Part shown: positions 36,794 to 48,859 of the stretch, in pieces
Position numbering within the stretch: the first letter of the stretch is position 1
Layout of the letters: the number at the start of each line of letters is the position of its first letter
Source: Tausonia pullulans
Taxonomy: Eukaryota; Basidiomycota; Tremellomycetes; Cystofilobasidiales; Mrakiaceae
DNA: 64,000 bases
Reading direction: 5' to 3'
NCBI GenBank assembly: GCA_951802195.1
Contig: OX637631.1
Span: forward strand, 310,001 to 374,000
Notes under the pieces: model-generated
What the model was told of the DNA's origin: nothing
What the model saw: the letters and a program-made list of their open reading frames with translations, nothing else
The model's database searches: none
Position numbers and translations under genes: made by a program

Positions 36794-37171
36794 TTAACCC
36801 AGGCTGAAAGGAAAGCCCCAGGTAGTCCCGTCAGATAGTCCGCCACGGGCAGTAGGCCCTATTCCGCCCTCGCCCTCGCTCTCGCTCGCCGCTCGCCCTG
36901 TGAGCCGGCTCATCTGAGGATCCGACGAGCAAAGGTTGACATAGCCCGCGCCCACCACCTCAAACGTCGCCATGCGTTGAGAGGACATCCGAGGGTGCAT
37001 TCTAAATGGTCGAGGATGATCCAGGAAGCGAGCGATGGAGTCTTCGCTCATGGTGAGAGGCAAAGAGGTCGTCGTCATTGAAAGAGACAGCGAGGAGGCG
37101 GTCAATGAGGCCGAGGAGACCCTCGGGAAAGCGGTAAACGTTGATAAGAGGACGGTGGGAGAATATTTCAT
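36794..37171 (-). CDS. hypothetical small protein
   Basis: A single frame ends at TAA 36794-36796. It can start at ATG 37171 (125 residues, Ser/Thr-rich leader MKYSPTVLLSTFTAFPRVSS) or at ATG 37052, which has the better context (TCTCACCATGAGC) and gives 85 residues beginning MSEDSIARFLDHPRPFRMHP. The core RMATFEVVGAGYVNLCSS looks globular; the rest is Ser/Glu/Gly-rich. I recognise no family. It would be divergently transcribed from the next gene with about 190-310 bp between starts. A chance frame cannot be excluded. Confidence 0.4.
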   Translation of the reverse strand: MKYSPTVLLSTFTAFPRVSSASLTASSLSLSMTTTSLPLTMSEDSIARFLDHPRPFRMHPRMSSQRMATFEVVGAGYVNLCSSDPQMSRLTGRAASESEGEGGIGPTARGGLSDGTTWGFPFSLG

Positions 37172-37359
37172 GGGGTTCGTCGTTGACGTGAGGGGGAAAT
37201 GAGGCGGGATGTGGTTGGGAGGAGGAGATGAGGACAGATGAGGGTCGTGCTCTTGTCCTCGAATGAGAGGCAGACGGACCGGCGTTGTCCGGTTCGCTCT
37301 TTGTCACTTTCTCTCTCGTCCAACTTCAACCACCACTCCTTGACTGAACCACACCATTT

Positions 37360-38423
37360 ATGTCGGTCAGTCCCTCAAGATCCCATCTACTGGCCACTTA
37401 ATGCCCTCAGTCGATGTCTTGCCTTCGGACTGAACAGCTCTCTCGCGCTCGGACCGACGACTTCAGGACAGCCGCTACTCTTCCGTCTTCTTCACCAACG
37501 GCGCCCTCGTAAGCCTCGATCTCGACGACGACGAGGGATTTGGCGTTATTCCTGCCTTCGATGATGGTGGTTGTCTATCTCCTCACTTGTCTCCTAGGTC
37601 CTGGTTGCATTGACGCGCCGACGCTGACGTTGGACGCGTCGCCTGCCTCTCTGTCTGGCACTCTCAGTGATCCCGATCCCGTTTGAGCTGGACCCACCGC
37701 GGCCAGACGACGATGACAGTAAGCTGTCTGGTCGCTTATTCATCTTCCTCTGTATATGCTGACGAGCGCTGCTTTGCCTGCTCAAGCCCTGCCTTCCAAC
37801 GCGCACGTCAGTTGACAGGCTTCTTCCCGCTTCCCTCCCCCCACTCCTACTCGACCACTGACACTTAAGCTCTTCTCCCGACTTGCTGATTTCAGCCTTC
37901 GTATCCTTACGGTCGACCCTACTCCATCTCTGCCCCCGGCTCCGGCCAAACCTCCCTCTCGCTCTCGCATCACCTCTCCCTTGAAACATCGCAACACCCC
38001 TCCTCGGACCTTGCCCGCCCCTCATGGTCTGACTTGGGCCTGTACGACCTCCTTCCTCCAGAAATCGGGAAGGAGGTTCCTCCAGGGATGGCAGGGGCGA
38101 AGCGGGGGCCGGACCGGGATCGTAGTGAGAGTCTATCTGGTGTTGAGGGACCTGGAGAGGAGTGGGAGGGCGGCCGCCACGAGGAAGGCGAGGAGGGAGA
38201 GGAGGAAGCGGAGGAGGAGGAGGGGTTAGATGGAGAGAGAGAGGAGGGCCAGGAGACTGTGGGGTCGCGGACGGATAGCGAGGAGGACGGCGGGGATGGG
38301 GATGGACAAGACGGAGGGCGGAGGAGAACCCGAAGGCGGAGACGAATGACGCGGACAAGTGAGGCGACGAGCGAGGAGGTTGCTAGTGGCTCAGAGGCAG
38401 AGTACACGACGTCTGAGGGATAG
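37360..38423 (+). CDS. hypothetical acidic protein, multi-exon
   Basis: Exons join in phase: ATG-TCG at 37360, then after an acceptor CTTCAG near 37471, DSRYSSVFFTNGALVSLDLD and DDEGFGVIPAFDD. After an intron ending CTCTCAG comes VIPIPFELDPPRPDDDD, then a 20-nt exon (TLPSNAH), and a last exon from about 37900 (PSYPYGRPYSISAPGSGQTS; WSDLGLYDLLPPEIGKEVPP). The C-terminus is a long Glu/Arg/Gly-rich charged tail ending YTTSEG and TAG 38421-38423. No family recognised; the N-terminal 100 residues look like a conserved folded or motif-bearing part, the tail is disordered. The consistent phases across five introns make a real gene likely even though the function is unknown. Confidence 0.6.
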
Positions 38424-38638
38424 ATGAGCCGTATGCAAGTGTCACTGAAGAGAAAGGTCGGTGTCCAAGGGCCGGGGGTCTAACGCGTCAGATCGGCAAC
38501 AGACGCGACGTGAACGCGCGAGCTGCACGCGTCGTCGCGGGGTCTTGTACAACGAGCGAGACGCGAGGCGACGACTTCTCCCTCAACCACAACCAAGTCG
38601 CGACTCTCTCCCTCCGACTCGTCTCTCAAGTCGCCATA

Positions 38639-40356
38639 ATGTCCCAGACCGAGTACGTCCCCCACCCGAGAGGTTCTAGTCAGATCCCTCCAGCCATGGC
38701 CTGCTTCTGCTCGGCGCGCAATCTCGCCACCCCCCTCCCATCTTCACTGACCCTTCGTTGCCCTACCTCTCGTCTCTAAAATGACTCTAGATCCACATCC
38801 GAGCAGCTGTCGAAGACCATCATCTCTCCTGAACTCCAGGGCCACCTCGACTCTGGGAACAAGGCGTTCGCTCTCCGCAAATGGGAGGACGCTGCCGCTG
38901 CTTTCACCTCGGCTCTCGAGTTCTAGTGGGTCACCGCATTAATGTTTCGGTTCACCGAGCACGGCCAAGTATGAAGCTCTTCGAGATTGATCGAGTAAAC
39001 GCGTCCTCTCTCGTCGTTGCCATCCTCATTCAGCGCCGAGGAGTTTGGCGACTTTTCCCCCCAGTCGGCCGACGTCCTTCTCCTCTACGGCAAAGCCCTC
39101 CTGGAGATCGCCATTGCCCAGAACCAGGTCATGCGCGCCGAGCAGGAGGGTGCAGAGCAGGCGGACGAGGACGTCGACGATGACGAGGACGAGGATGCGC
39201 CGGAGGACATCAAAGCCCGTACGTGTCATGACTTCTTACCCTTCCGAGCGTGTACTCGTCGCCTTGGTGTCTCTAAGCCCACATCATTATCCATAGATGC
39301 CTCCAAGCTTTCGAACCACTTCGTCTTCAACGATGAAGGCGACGACCCTGAGGCTCAATCTTCGTCAGCCGGGGCTGGCAGCAGTGGCGCCGCCGCGGCG
39401 ACGACAGCAGCAGCGGCCGACGCGTCCAATGGCGGCGGACCTGACGCTGTTGTGATGGCTAACCCGGATGAGGAGGAACCCGAGGACGACTTCAACGCCG
39501 CTTGGGAGGTCCTCGATGCGGCGAGGGCGTTATTTGGTGGGATGGAGTCGGCGAAGGCGAGGCTGCAGGAGGCCGACTGCCTCATCACGCTTGGTGATAT
39601 CTCGCTCGAGACCGGTACGTCTGTCTACCTGTCTCCCGTCATCCTGCTTTCGCAAACATTGACTTGCGTCAATAGAGAACTTCCCGCAAGCTGTTCAGGA
39701 CTTCCGGTCCGCTCTCGAGCTCAAGCTCCCGCTTCTTCCCTCATCGTCCCGCCAGCTCTCTGAAGCCCACCTTAAGCTCGGCATGGCGCTTGAGTTCGAT
39801 CCTTCGTCGGACTCGCGGCCTTTGGCGCTCGAACACCTCGAGAAAGCCAAGGCAAGCCTGCTAGCAAGACAGAAGGAGCTCAGGACGGGCGTCAGCGGAT
39901 TCGTTGAGGAAGGGCCGAGCAAAGGCAAGGGAACGGGTGAGGCGGTTCCGGAGGGCCTGGTAAAAGACCGCGTTGAGGGGCTTAGCAAGGAGGATCGGGG
40001 GAAGGAGGTCGTTGATATTGAGGAGCTCGTCAAGGATCTCGACGTCAAGGTGAGGGTTTCCCTTACTCTTCCTTTCACACTACGACTGATGACCTCTCCA
40101 CCAGATTGAGGATCTCCGCACTGCTCCTGCCTCAGACGTCTCGGCCTTCAACCTCCTCAACTCGTCTCCAAAGGCTGCCAATGCAGCCGCGTCCACCTCG
40201 TCTGTGCCTGCGGGCCCAGTGAACGACTTATCCGGTATGGTCAAAAAGAAGAAGGCCGCGCCGGCGGCGACGGCGGCAGCTGAGTCGTTGCCGACGGAGA
40301 AGCGCAAGGCCGAGGAGAAGGCTGAGGGTAACGGGAAGAAGACCCGTGCGATGTGA
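38639..40356 (+). CDS. NASP/Hif1/Sim3-type histone chaperone (SHNi-TPR)
   Basis: Nuclear chaperone for H3-H4 (and centromeric H3 in Sim3). ATG 38639 gives MSQTE, then after a short intron STSEQLSKTIISPELQGHLD, GNKAFALRKWEDAAAAFTSA (TPR1), YAEEFGDFSPQSADVLLLYG. The first TPR unit is interrupted by the acidic stretch DEDVDDDEDEDAPEDIK, typical of the SHNi-TPR class. Then come DDFNAAWEVLDAARALFGGM and LGDISLETENFPQAVQDFRS (SHNi-TPR core), SEAHLKLGMALEFDPSSDSR, and a basic tail (MVKKKKAAPA; EKRKAEEKAEGNGKKTRAM) that resembles a nuclear localisation signal, ending at TGA 40354-40356. Length about 450 residues fits the family. An Ala/Ser-rich insert precedes the core repeat. Confidence 0.88.
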
Positions 40357-40745
40357 ATGAAATACTCTCTCTTGCTTTGGTGTGTTGGGGCGGCGAAGTG
40401 AGGCGCGCCGATGAACCTCGAACTATCTGTGCGCGCAGCCGCCTCATTTCTTCATCGCCTCAATCTCCCTCTCTCCTCGAATCCTCCTTCTCTGTCAATG
40501 CTAGCTCTAGCGAGTCTATTCCCGGCAGTGTTTGAGATCCAGGACTTGTTACTTTGCCGCGGCCTTAGCGTCCGTCAGGAGATAAGACCGGCGCCGGGCC
40601 AAAGCGGCCCAGGGAGGGGGACAGTGAGGAGCCGCCGGAAGCCGACGCCGAGGGAGAGACCGCATCAGAGCCCGTCTCCTCTCAACGACCACCCATCCCC
40701 TTCTCGCCCTCCTCACCCTCTCCCCCACCCATCCCATCAGCCATT

Positions 40746-43039
40746 ATGTCCGTCCAGACCACCATCTCACCCATCGACTCCAAGCCCTGTGCGACCCGGG
40801 ACCTCCTTTCGGAGCAGGAGGTACGCATACACGCGCCCGACCGACCTGTCTGTCCTCGATCCTACGTCCGTCGTCCTGACTCGAAACTCCCCCTCCTGCT
40901 CGCCCTTTTTTTGCCCTACGGAAAGCTCGAGACTGCGATCAGCAAGAGTGTTGAGGCCCAGAAGACTTGGAAGAAGACCACGCTCGCCCACCGGCTCGAG
41001 ATTGCGACCAAGTTCTGCGTGAGTGGGGGTCGCCGTTTCCCTTTGATGGCATGGTCCGATTTTCCGGGCACTTACACCTAGAACGTACGCCTCAAAGGAC
41101 GAACTCGCCAAGCTTGCCCCTGAGATTGCTCCTGAGCTGACCCAGGAGATGGGCCGGTGAGGAACCGCTTCTTGTCACGCTCTCTCGGGCCCTGCCATCT
41201 TGCTGAGAGTCGCCCACCCGTGTCTAGGCCGATCCGTTACACAGCAGGCGAGGTTGCCAGCACCATTGACAGGGCCAAGCACCTTATCTCCATCGCCGCG
41301 GCCACGCTCGCAGATGTCCCTGTCGGTAAGAAGGACGGCTTTACGCGTTTCCTCAAGAAGGAGCCCCTCGGCGTTGTCGCCGTCATCTCACCCTGGAACG
41401 TACGTCGACTGTAGTCGTAGTCAGGATCTCTGTCTCATTGAAAAGCTCACAAGTGTCTACCTTCCTCCCCCAGTATCCCTACATGTGCCTCATTAACTCC
41501 ATTGTCCCCGCCCTTCTCGCGGGCAATACGCTCCTCATCAAGCCGTCGCCGCAGACGCCTTCGCCTGCGAACCGTCTCCAGCAGGCGTTATACGCGGCCG
41601 GCCTGCCGAAGGAGGTTCTCCAGGTCCTCTTCCTCACTGAGGAGACGACTACCAAGCTAGTCGCCGACCCAAGGGTCGCGTTTGTTGCGTTCACTGGTAG
41701 CGTCGCTGGTTCGCGGTCTCTCACTCCCTCTCATTCTGCTCTGGCCGTGGCATCGAACTGAATCTAATTAATCATCATTACCAGGTGGCAAGCGGGTCGA
41801 TCAGGCCGCTGTCTCTTCCTTGGCCTTCAAAGGCGTCGGTCTCGAGCTCGGCGGCAAAGACCCTGCTTACGTCCGTCCCGACGCCAACATCGACTATACC
41901 GTTGGCGAACTCGTCGATGGCTCTTTCTTCAACTCGGGCCAGTCGTGCGTTGTATACTTCCATAATTCTTCGGGAAAGCCACGCTTGGCTGACGTGAGAT
42001 TTCATAGCTGCTGCGGTATTGAGCGTATCTACGTCCACGAGAAGATCTTTGACCAGGTGAGGGGGCCAAAAACACTCAGATTTGGTCGACGAATTGGCTG
42101 ATACTTGTCTCTGTTGGTTCTCAGTTCCTCGAAAAGTTTGTCACGCTTACCGAGGTCAGTCCGCCGTAAATACTTCTCTCCGCCTCACCATCTGACGTCT
42201 ATCCCCCTAGAAATACGTCCTTGGCGATCCTCGCGAGAAGGACACCACCCTCGGCCCTGTCATTTCGTGCGCTCGCCCACCTTCTTTCCTCAGACAAGCC
42301 TCAGCGTTGCTGACCATCCCATTCCTTGTCCTTGGCTTGCTCCTCATTCAGTATCGCCTCGGCTGCCCGAATCCGCGCCCAGGTTGCCGCCGCCATCAAG
42401 GCCGGCGCCAAGCCGCTGATCGACGAGTCCAAGTTCACGCTCTCCAAGGAGGGCAGCACGTACATCGCGCCTCAGGTCCTTGTCAACGTTGACCACTCGA
42501 TGGACGTCATGGCGGAGGAGACGTTTGGGCCCATCGTTGGCATTATGAAAGTACGTTTTTTCATCTGATCCTCTGAAGCAAGGGGAGCTTCTCACGTCTT
42601 TCTGGGGATGATCTAGGTCGCCTCGGACGAGGAAGCCCTCGAGAAGATGAACGACTCCAAGTACGGCCTTACGGCGTCCATCTGGACGTCCCCGACGGAC
42701 CCGGCCTCGATCGAGGCCTTCCACGCGCTTGCTAACGACCTCGAGACGGGAACGGGTGGGTCCTCTTCTTTCCTCTGGGCTACATGGAAGCCTCCAGTCC
42801 TGACTCGTCTTCTCAAGTCTTCCTCAACCGATGCGACGCTCTCGGTGAGCCCTGTCTTGCCGTCTTGCTTCAGTTTCGTTTCCACGTGCTTACTCAGTCA
42901 CTCTCTGCCTCTCGTGCGGCTAGACCCCGCTCTTGCCTGGACCGGCGTCAAGGAGTCCGGCCGCGGTGTCTCTCTCAGCCAGTTCGGGTTCGATCAGCTC
43001 GTCCGGCTCAAATCGATCCATATGAAGGAGAAGATCTGA
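40746..43039 (+). CDS. aldehyde dehydrogenase superfamily protein (NAD(P)+)
   Basis: Oxidises an aldehyde to the acid; substrate unknown. About ten exons from ATG 40746 (MSVQTTISPIDSKPCATRDL). Family landmarks in order: QKTWKKTTLAHRLEIATKF; ELTQEMGRPIRYTAGEV; EPLGVVAVISPWN (cofactor-binding PWN); LLAGNTLLIKPSPQTP; FTGSV (Rossmann loop); LELGGKDPAYV with the general-base Glu; FFNSGQSCCGIERIYV with the catalytic Cys; ETFGPIVGIMKV; then VFLNRCDALDPALAWTGVKE and SGRGVSLSQFGFDQLVRLKS, ending KEKI and TGA 43037-43039. The Cys-Cys-Gly-Ile-Glu-Arg and NRCD.LDPALAWTG patterns mark a subgroup distinct from Ald4/5-type enzymes. The main catalytic residues are present. Convergent with PRO2, 104 bp apart. 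Confidence 0.9.
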
Positions 43040-43082
43040 GGTTTCCTTCTATCTCCTACAATATGACTTGTACGCCATGAGA

Positions 43083-43108
43083 CAGCACAGCACAGCACAG
43101 ACAGACAT
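43083..43108. repeat. short AGCAC/AGAC tandem repeat between convergent 3' ends
   Basis: Three CAGCA units followed by two CAGA units, in the 104-bp space between the ALDH and PRO2 stop codons. Simple sequence with no evident role. Confidence 0.6.
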
Positions 43109-43143
43109 ATAGAGCAGGCGGCAAGCACCAAATGACCCGCTCC

Positions 43144-44790
43144 TCAGGGCCAGAAGGGCACCCGCTCAACACCGTCGATCGAGCGGTGCGAGTACTGCTT
43201 TTGGCCGGGCGCCGAGCCAAAGTCACCAGCGATGTGGCCCGTGTCGGCCTTGCTGCGGACGACGTACTTGTAGCTGTGGCGGTAACTGCATTAGTGGTGG
43301 ATAAGACAGAGAGAGTGGCAGACAAGCTCTCACATGCAAAGCCCATTGAGTCCAACGGGACCCCTAGCGTGCGTCTTACCCGTCGAGATGCCGACCTCCG
43401 TCCCGAACCCATACCGGAACCCATCGGCGAACCTCGTGCTCGCATTGACAAACACGCCTGCCGAGTCCACAGCGCGCGTGAAGCTTCGGACGGACGCTTC
43501 ATCCTCCGAGACGATGGTGTCAGTGTGCTTGGACGAATGCGAGTTGATGTGCTTGACGGCCGAGGCGAGCGAGTCCACCGCGAGGACGGAGAGCGTCGGG
43601 GAGAGGTGCTCGGTGTAGTAAGTCTCTGGGTTGGACACAAGGAGGAGCGTCGAGGCCCGGGGGTGGGTCTTGGGGACGTGAGAGAGCGTGGCGGGGTCAC
43701 AAATGAGGGTGATGGATTCATCGAGGAGCTTGGTGGCGAGGGTCGGCCAAAGGGTCGGGAGGAGGGACTCGTGCAGGACGAGCGTCTCGAGCGAATTGCA
43801 GGCAGCGGGATAGTTGAGCTGAGTCGGAGGTCAAGTCAGTCTCTCGATGCCGACGTGCAGAAGAAGATGACAAGAGCACACCTTAGAGTCAACGACGACA
43901 CGCGCGGCCTTGGCCGGGTCGGCCGATGCGTCGAGGTAGGCGTGGCAGAGTCCGTCGGCGTGGCCCATGACAGGGATCTTGGTCTGGTCCTTGATGGATC
44001 TCACGAGCTCGGCTCCTCCACGGGGCATGACAAGGTCAATGAGCTTGTCCTGGGCGAGAAGCGCTGAAATTTCGGACCGCGTTGAGACGGTCTGGATGAA
44101 AGTCGGCGGAAAGTTGGTCGAGGCGAGGGCCTCCTGAATGAGCGCGGAAAGAGCCGACGTCGTGTGGAGCGACTCGCGGCCGGGCTTAAGGATGGCGGCG
44201 TTACCTGAGAAGAAGGACAGATGTCAGTTTACCAGTCCAGTCATGACGAGACGACGAGACGGCAACGTACCGCTCTTGAGGGCGAGTGAGGCAATGTTGA
44301 CGACCACCTCCGGCCGAGCCTCAAAGATGACAAGCAAGACACCGATCGGGCACGAGACCCGGTAGAGTTCAAGCCCGTCGTCAAGTTCCTTTGCGTATGT
44401 CACGCGGTCCGTCGGGCACGGGAGAGCGGCGACGTCGGCAATGCCTGAAAGGAGGCTGTCGAACTTGGCCGCAGACTGAAGCGAGAGTCGAGCGAAGAGG
44501 GAGCTCGACAGCTTGCCAGCGTCGACAAGGAGCTTGGCCGCCTGTACAAAGGGATTATCTTGAGCTCAGCTTGTCTCTTCTGCCGTCTTGTGAAGCTGGG
44601 CGTCGTATCTCACGTCAAGGTCCTTCTGGTTCGCCGCGAGGATGTCGTCCCGGCGGGCGAGGAGAAGGTCTCGGATCTTGAAGAGCGCGTCGTCGCGTTC
44701 GCTCGCGTCCAGCAGCTGAGACGTCTCGAAAGCGGACCGAGCAGATTGGGCGATTACCTCGGCGGAGGGGGCAGTCGAAGAGGATGCCAT
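43144..44790 (-). CDS. PRO2: gamma-glutamyl phosphate reductase (proline biosynthesis)
   Basis: Second step of proline synthesis: reduces gamma-glutamyl phosphate to glutamate semialdehyde with NADPH, in the cytosol. Starts at ATG 44790 (MASSSTAPSAEVIAQSARSA). Then ERDDALFKIRDLLLARRDDI, AGKLSSSLFARLSLQSAAKF, RVSCPIGVLLVIFEARPEVV, NIASLALKSGNAAILKPGRE, LVMPRGGAELVRSIKDQTKI, PVMGHADGLCHAYLDASADP. The ProA signature with the catalytic Cys is NYPAACNSLETLVLHE. Later SDTIVSEDEASVRSFTRAVD-like and VFVNASTRFADGFRYGFGTE, VGISTGKTHARGPVGLNGL, and a last exon YRHSYKYVVRSKADTGHIAG ending VPFWP, with the stop at 43144-43146. All core motifs are intact; length about 470 residues is normal for fungi. Confidence 0.95.
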
Positions 44791-45145
44791 AATAAGTGAA
44801 TGGGGTGGGCGTAGTGGTGAACGGTGAGAACTGGATGACGAGTCGTGACTCGCGCCGTTCGTTGCGCCGCGCGCCCGTCTCTCGCTGGGCCCAACCGCTC
44901 TACATGTGTCGGTAAACACGGCCGAATGTCAATCTTGTCTCCCTCCTTGTCGATCCTATCTCTCTCCATTCGTCGTTCATGGGGGAAGGAGCAGTACGCA
45001 TGTAAGATTATCGTAAAAGGGCAAGAACTAAGCTGCAAAAGACAAGCAAGCACAAGCAAGGGAAATTATAAAGCAAAGACGTGGCTGCGATTTCTTTTTT
45101 TGGGGGGGAGGGGGGGGGTATTAAGAGAGCGACAATGAACGATCC
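44791..45145. other. PRO2 promoter / 3' flank of LRR gene
   Basis: 355 bases without a gene. Includes a purine run near 45096-45118 (T7 then a G-rich tract of about 18 with one A), a place where assembly length may be unreliable. Confidence 0.5.
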
Positions 45146-48100
45146 TCACTCGTCAAAGGAGAACGCCTGACCACCGTACAGGCCCTCCTCACGTCCCAAG
45201 AGGCCCTCACCCCTGAGAACCTCAGCCTTCCGACTGTGCCACCCAACGTTGCTAGCGACCTTGCCACCGCAGTCTGCGAGATGCTCGAGATACTTGCGCC
45301 AGCCATGGTCGCGCTCAATTCCCCGCTGGTACACCCTGTGCTCGCTCTCGAGTTCGAACGGCGGCTGGTCTCGGCTCGACGGCCTCCCATCTCCACCGAT
45401 AACCCACCCGGGCTTGACGGACCCAGCAGAAGTGTCGACGTACCAGCCTCGAGCTCCCTTGGATCGTATGACCCGCCAAGTCGTGTTGCGGCCCTTGGCG
45501 AGCGAGTCGAGGAGCGTTGAGCCGAGCTCGACGACGCGCAGCCGGGTCCGTGCTGGAGGAGGCGGGAGGCTTCGGTCGCGCGAAATCTCGAACGAGAGAG
45601 GAGACGCCGCGAGAGGGTTGACGAGCAGCGCGTGGAGGGCGACCATGGACGACGCTAAGTTTGGAGCACGGACAATCTCGGGCGAGGTGTTGGTGAGACC
45701 AAGGATCTCGACCTGGGGGGCCTTGTCAAGGAGGAAGTTGGCGAGTGGACGGAGAGAGAGGAGCGGGATGTGGGAGAGACCGAGCGAGATGAGATTCGGC
45801 TGGTCCGGGAAGATAGCGAGGTGATTGGGCGTGACAGCGGAGGCGGAAAGGTCGAGGTAGCGAAGCTTGCCGGAGAGGAACGCTGGCGAATGTGTGAGAA
45901 TATCGGTGAGGTTGTCTGGCGAGAGAGGCGAGGGGAAGGTGCTCGAGAAGAAGAGCGCGAGCTCCTCAAGGTGAGAGCGTGCCGGATGATTGAGGAAGCT
46001 GTTACGAGGGAGCCGGTGTCAGATCTCCGCCGAGGAAAATAAAATAAAATCCTCGAGGTGCTCGCAATCACTCACCTAACAAGATCGGCGCCGTCAATCT
46101 TGGTCCGGGAGAGACTGAGCGTCCGAAGGTGAAGCGACTCGAGAGGACGGATGCACGACCCATCGGCCCGCGTGTAGCTCAAGTCGAGCACGGTGAGCCC
46201 GCCGAACCCTAGATGTGGTAAGGACGCGCACAGTCAGTCTAATGAGACCTTCAGCGAGTGCTGACGGAGGAGCAACGATAACTGACGAGGAAGAAGGACG
46301 GCAAGATCATGCGTCGGAAGCTTGCAGTTGGCCAAGCTGAGTCTCTGAAGGCTGTCGAACCGCGTGTTCCTCTTCTCCGCCGAGCGAACTACATCAAAAG
46401 CCAACGACCTCGAGAACGAGGGTTGAAGCTCCTGGCCCTCCTGAGGCGGGGTGAGCATCCCGCGATCCGGGTCGGCGTCCTCATCCGTGAGGAAGGTGAC
46501 GACAAAGTCCGACATAGCCTTGGAGAACGCTCGCGAGTTGACGCCGCAAAGGTCGAGAGCGACAAGGGGCCGAAACTTAATGAGATGCGCCCACTCGTCT
46601 GAGTCGTGCGTGAGCGCGGAAGGGAGGCGATTCGCTCCGCGGAAGAAGATTGAGATGAGGTTGGAGAACGAGAGTGCCGAATCCATGTACTCGGTCGCCC
46701 CGAATGCCTCGAGGTTGCCAAGCGAGTGAAGAACGAGTCCAAGACGCTCGGAGGTCACATAACGACCCGAGATGCCCTCAACGAGAGACCGGCGGAGACC
46801 AGTCGTCCTGCAAGGTACAGGAAAAGGGTGACGCGTTAGAACACGAAAGTGAGTGGCGGGCTGATTTACGCCCAGTTGGCGGGATGTTTGAGCGAGAGGA
46901 CAGCCCGCCGCACCGCGCTGACTTGCCCGTCACCACTCACCTGAAGGGGCAAAAGGAGAGAAGTCGGACGGGTAGACCGTGCTCGTTGAGGTCCGCATAG
47001 AACTCGGCCGGGTCGAAGGGCTCCTCCTCGTCCTCGGTGTACGCCTGGTCCTCCTCGGAGAGCGGCGAGGGGAAGTAGCTGACGGCGCCCTCATCGACGG
47101 GCGACGCCGGCGCGGACGTCGGATAGCAGATTGAGAGCGGCGAGAGCGGGGACGGGTGGGCGTTGGCGACCTCTGCAATGGTCAGAGATGGGGAAGGCAC
47201 AACAAGACGGGTATCAGGCAAGTGCAGCTCCGGTGTTTAGCGCAGTGATGACATCATGGCAGCGGACGCACCGACACCCTCAAGGACAGAATGTATGCTG
47301 CTCTCGCGCCCCATGCCAGAGATAGCTCGGACACGACTCCTGCCAATGCGCTCCTGGCTCGCGTCGCGAAGGGTCCTGCCACGAGGGCCAGAGCTGACAC
47401 TTCGCTCGCGCTTGAGGACGTTGCCAAGGACGTACTCCGCCGTCCGGCCTGTGTCCTCGGTCGTCGACGATGTTGGGCCGAGGGAGTTGGACCGGGTAAG
47501 AGCCATAGTCTGGGCCTCGAGGAAGACGGCCGTCCGTTCGATGGACTGGCTCCGGCGACCGGCAGTCACTATCTCGGGCGTTTCGGATGACCCCTGAGAG
47601 ACGGTCGACGACGAGGGCGAACGAGAGCGCGGCGAGACTGGACTCGTCGCCTCAGGGGCCTCCTCCCCTTGATCTCGGGCTGCGGAGGAACCTCCAACTT
47701 TTTCGACGATTCCGATCCAGCCTCGAGGGCGCTGAGGGGATGGAAGGAGAGGAGGGTGAAGAAGGCAGAAGGTAGTTTAGAAAGTGAATGAAGGCGGATC
47801 GGTCAGCTCTATAGCTTTCTCCTCGGCCAAGTTCTAGGTCCCTCGCCCGATTTGTCCACCATGTGACCATGCCCCTCCCTCCCACTGGCTCGAGCGAGCC
47901 GGGGGGGAAAGCGAGCGAGGAAGAGAAATTCGCCTACCTGGATGATGAGCGTACGCCAGAGCCAAGGCCTGGCGGCATGGTAGAATTCTTTGGAGACAAG
48001 GGCAAGCGAGAAGAGGAGCTCCCGGGCGACCTCCTCACCGGCCGGCGGGGGCCGCGGGTCGAGCGTCGAGCTCTCCGGCTCGAGCGGGAGGGAGAGGGAG

Positions 48101-48174
48101 AAGATGATTCGGCATAAGGGGGAGATGAGGCTCGGTGGGAAGGTGGCGACTGGGCGACTGGGCTCGAGTTCCAT
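45146..48174 (-). CDS. F-box-like / leucine-rich-repeat protein
   Basis: Possible SCF substrate adapter. ATG 48174 opens MELEPSRPVATFPPSLISPL, then ELLFSLALVSKEFYHAARPW and LWRTLIIQ, which fits an F-box-like helix set in fungal proteins. A long Ser/Arg-rich linker with many SP/TP sites follows (SPRSRSPSSSTVSQGSSETP, RIGRSRVRAISGMGRESSIH). The C-terminal half is LRR: LGLVLHSLGNLEAFGATEY, FRPLVALDLCGVNSRAFSKA, FDSLQRLSLANCKLPTHDLA, GFGGLTVLDLSYTRADGS, LHLRTLSLSRTKIDGADLV, SGKLRYLDLSASAVTPNHLA, PNLISLGLSHIPLLSLRPLA. It ends with a conserved-looking non-LRR tail (GYVDTSAGSVKPGWVIGG-type; HGWRKYLEHLADCGGKVASN) and stop at 45146-45148. F-box call is moderate, LRR call is secure. Specific orthology not clear. 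Confidence 0.75.
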
Positions 48175-48859
48175 ATAACACGGCGGACGAGGGGCGGCTG
48201 GGAGGTGGAAGTTGACGGGGAGGAAGACAAGGGAAGAAGAATGGCTGCCGTCGGTTGGGCGTGCAAGAAGCGCAAGACCGGCGGGGACGGACGGCAGCGT
48301 CGGACACCGACTCGCCCTCTGCCGCCGGAACGTTGCCACCCGGGGCAGCTGTAACGCCGCTTAAGCCCGATACAGACGGCGTGCGTGATCTAATCATCAT
48401 CTGTAATGTCACGTGCAGGCGAGCGCGCGCGGCTGCGTGACGCGCTCGCTCTTTGCTGTCACTTGAGCTATTACACGTCTTGGATCGTACAGGGGCATGT
48501 GCGAGCTAGAATTCAAGCATCCATGCAGAAGAACAAGGACGGTGCCCCCGTGGATAGTCTGCTTGCATAGATTGTCTGCCCCCCGTCAGGGCATCCCTTC
48601 ACAGGATGTCTGCAGTGTCGCAAGAAGGGCAGCTCCTCCTCCTTGAGCCGCCGCCACCGTTCATCTTGTGAAGAGGCGTCCAAGGATTAGGCTAGACGGA
48701 AGCATGACGCATCATGGAAACCTCGACAGAACGGGATAGATGAGACATGGTTGACGGAGGCCATTGAGGGCAAGAGCCTCGATGGAGAGAGATGTGCTGG
48801 AGCTGTAAGGCAATACGATAGGGTGTCAAAGGACACATATCAGAGGAGAATTGGAGACG
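48175..48859. other. upstream region of the F-box/LRR gene
   Basis: No supported gene. A CACGTG E-box-type hexamer at 48410-48415 and GC-rich alternating CG (GCGAGCGCGCGCGG) just after it are the only visible motifs. Frames up to 125 codons on minus overlap the gene's own 5' end and are shadows. Confidence 0.4.

Noticed and set aside
37594-38358. 254-codon minus-strand open frame, Pro/Ser/Arg-rich
   Set aside because: Antisense to the acidic tail of the gene at 37360-38423, whose splice phases are consistent.
43132-44067. 311-codon plus-strand open frame
   Set aside because: Exactly antisense to PRO2; Arg/Gly/Glu-rich translation is the usual shadow of a GC-rich coding exon.
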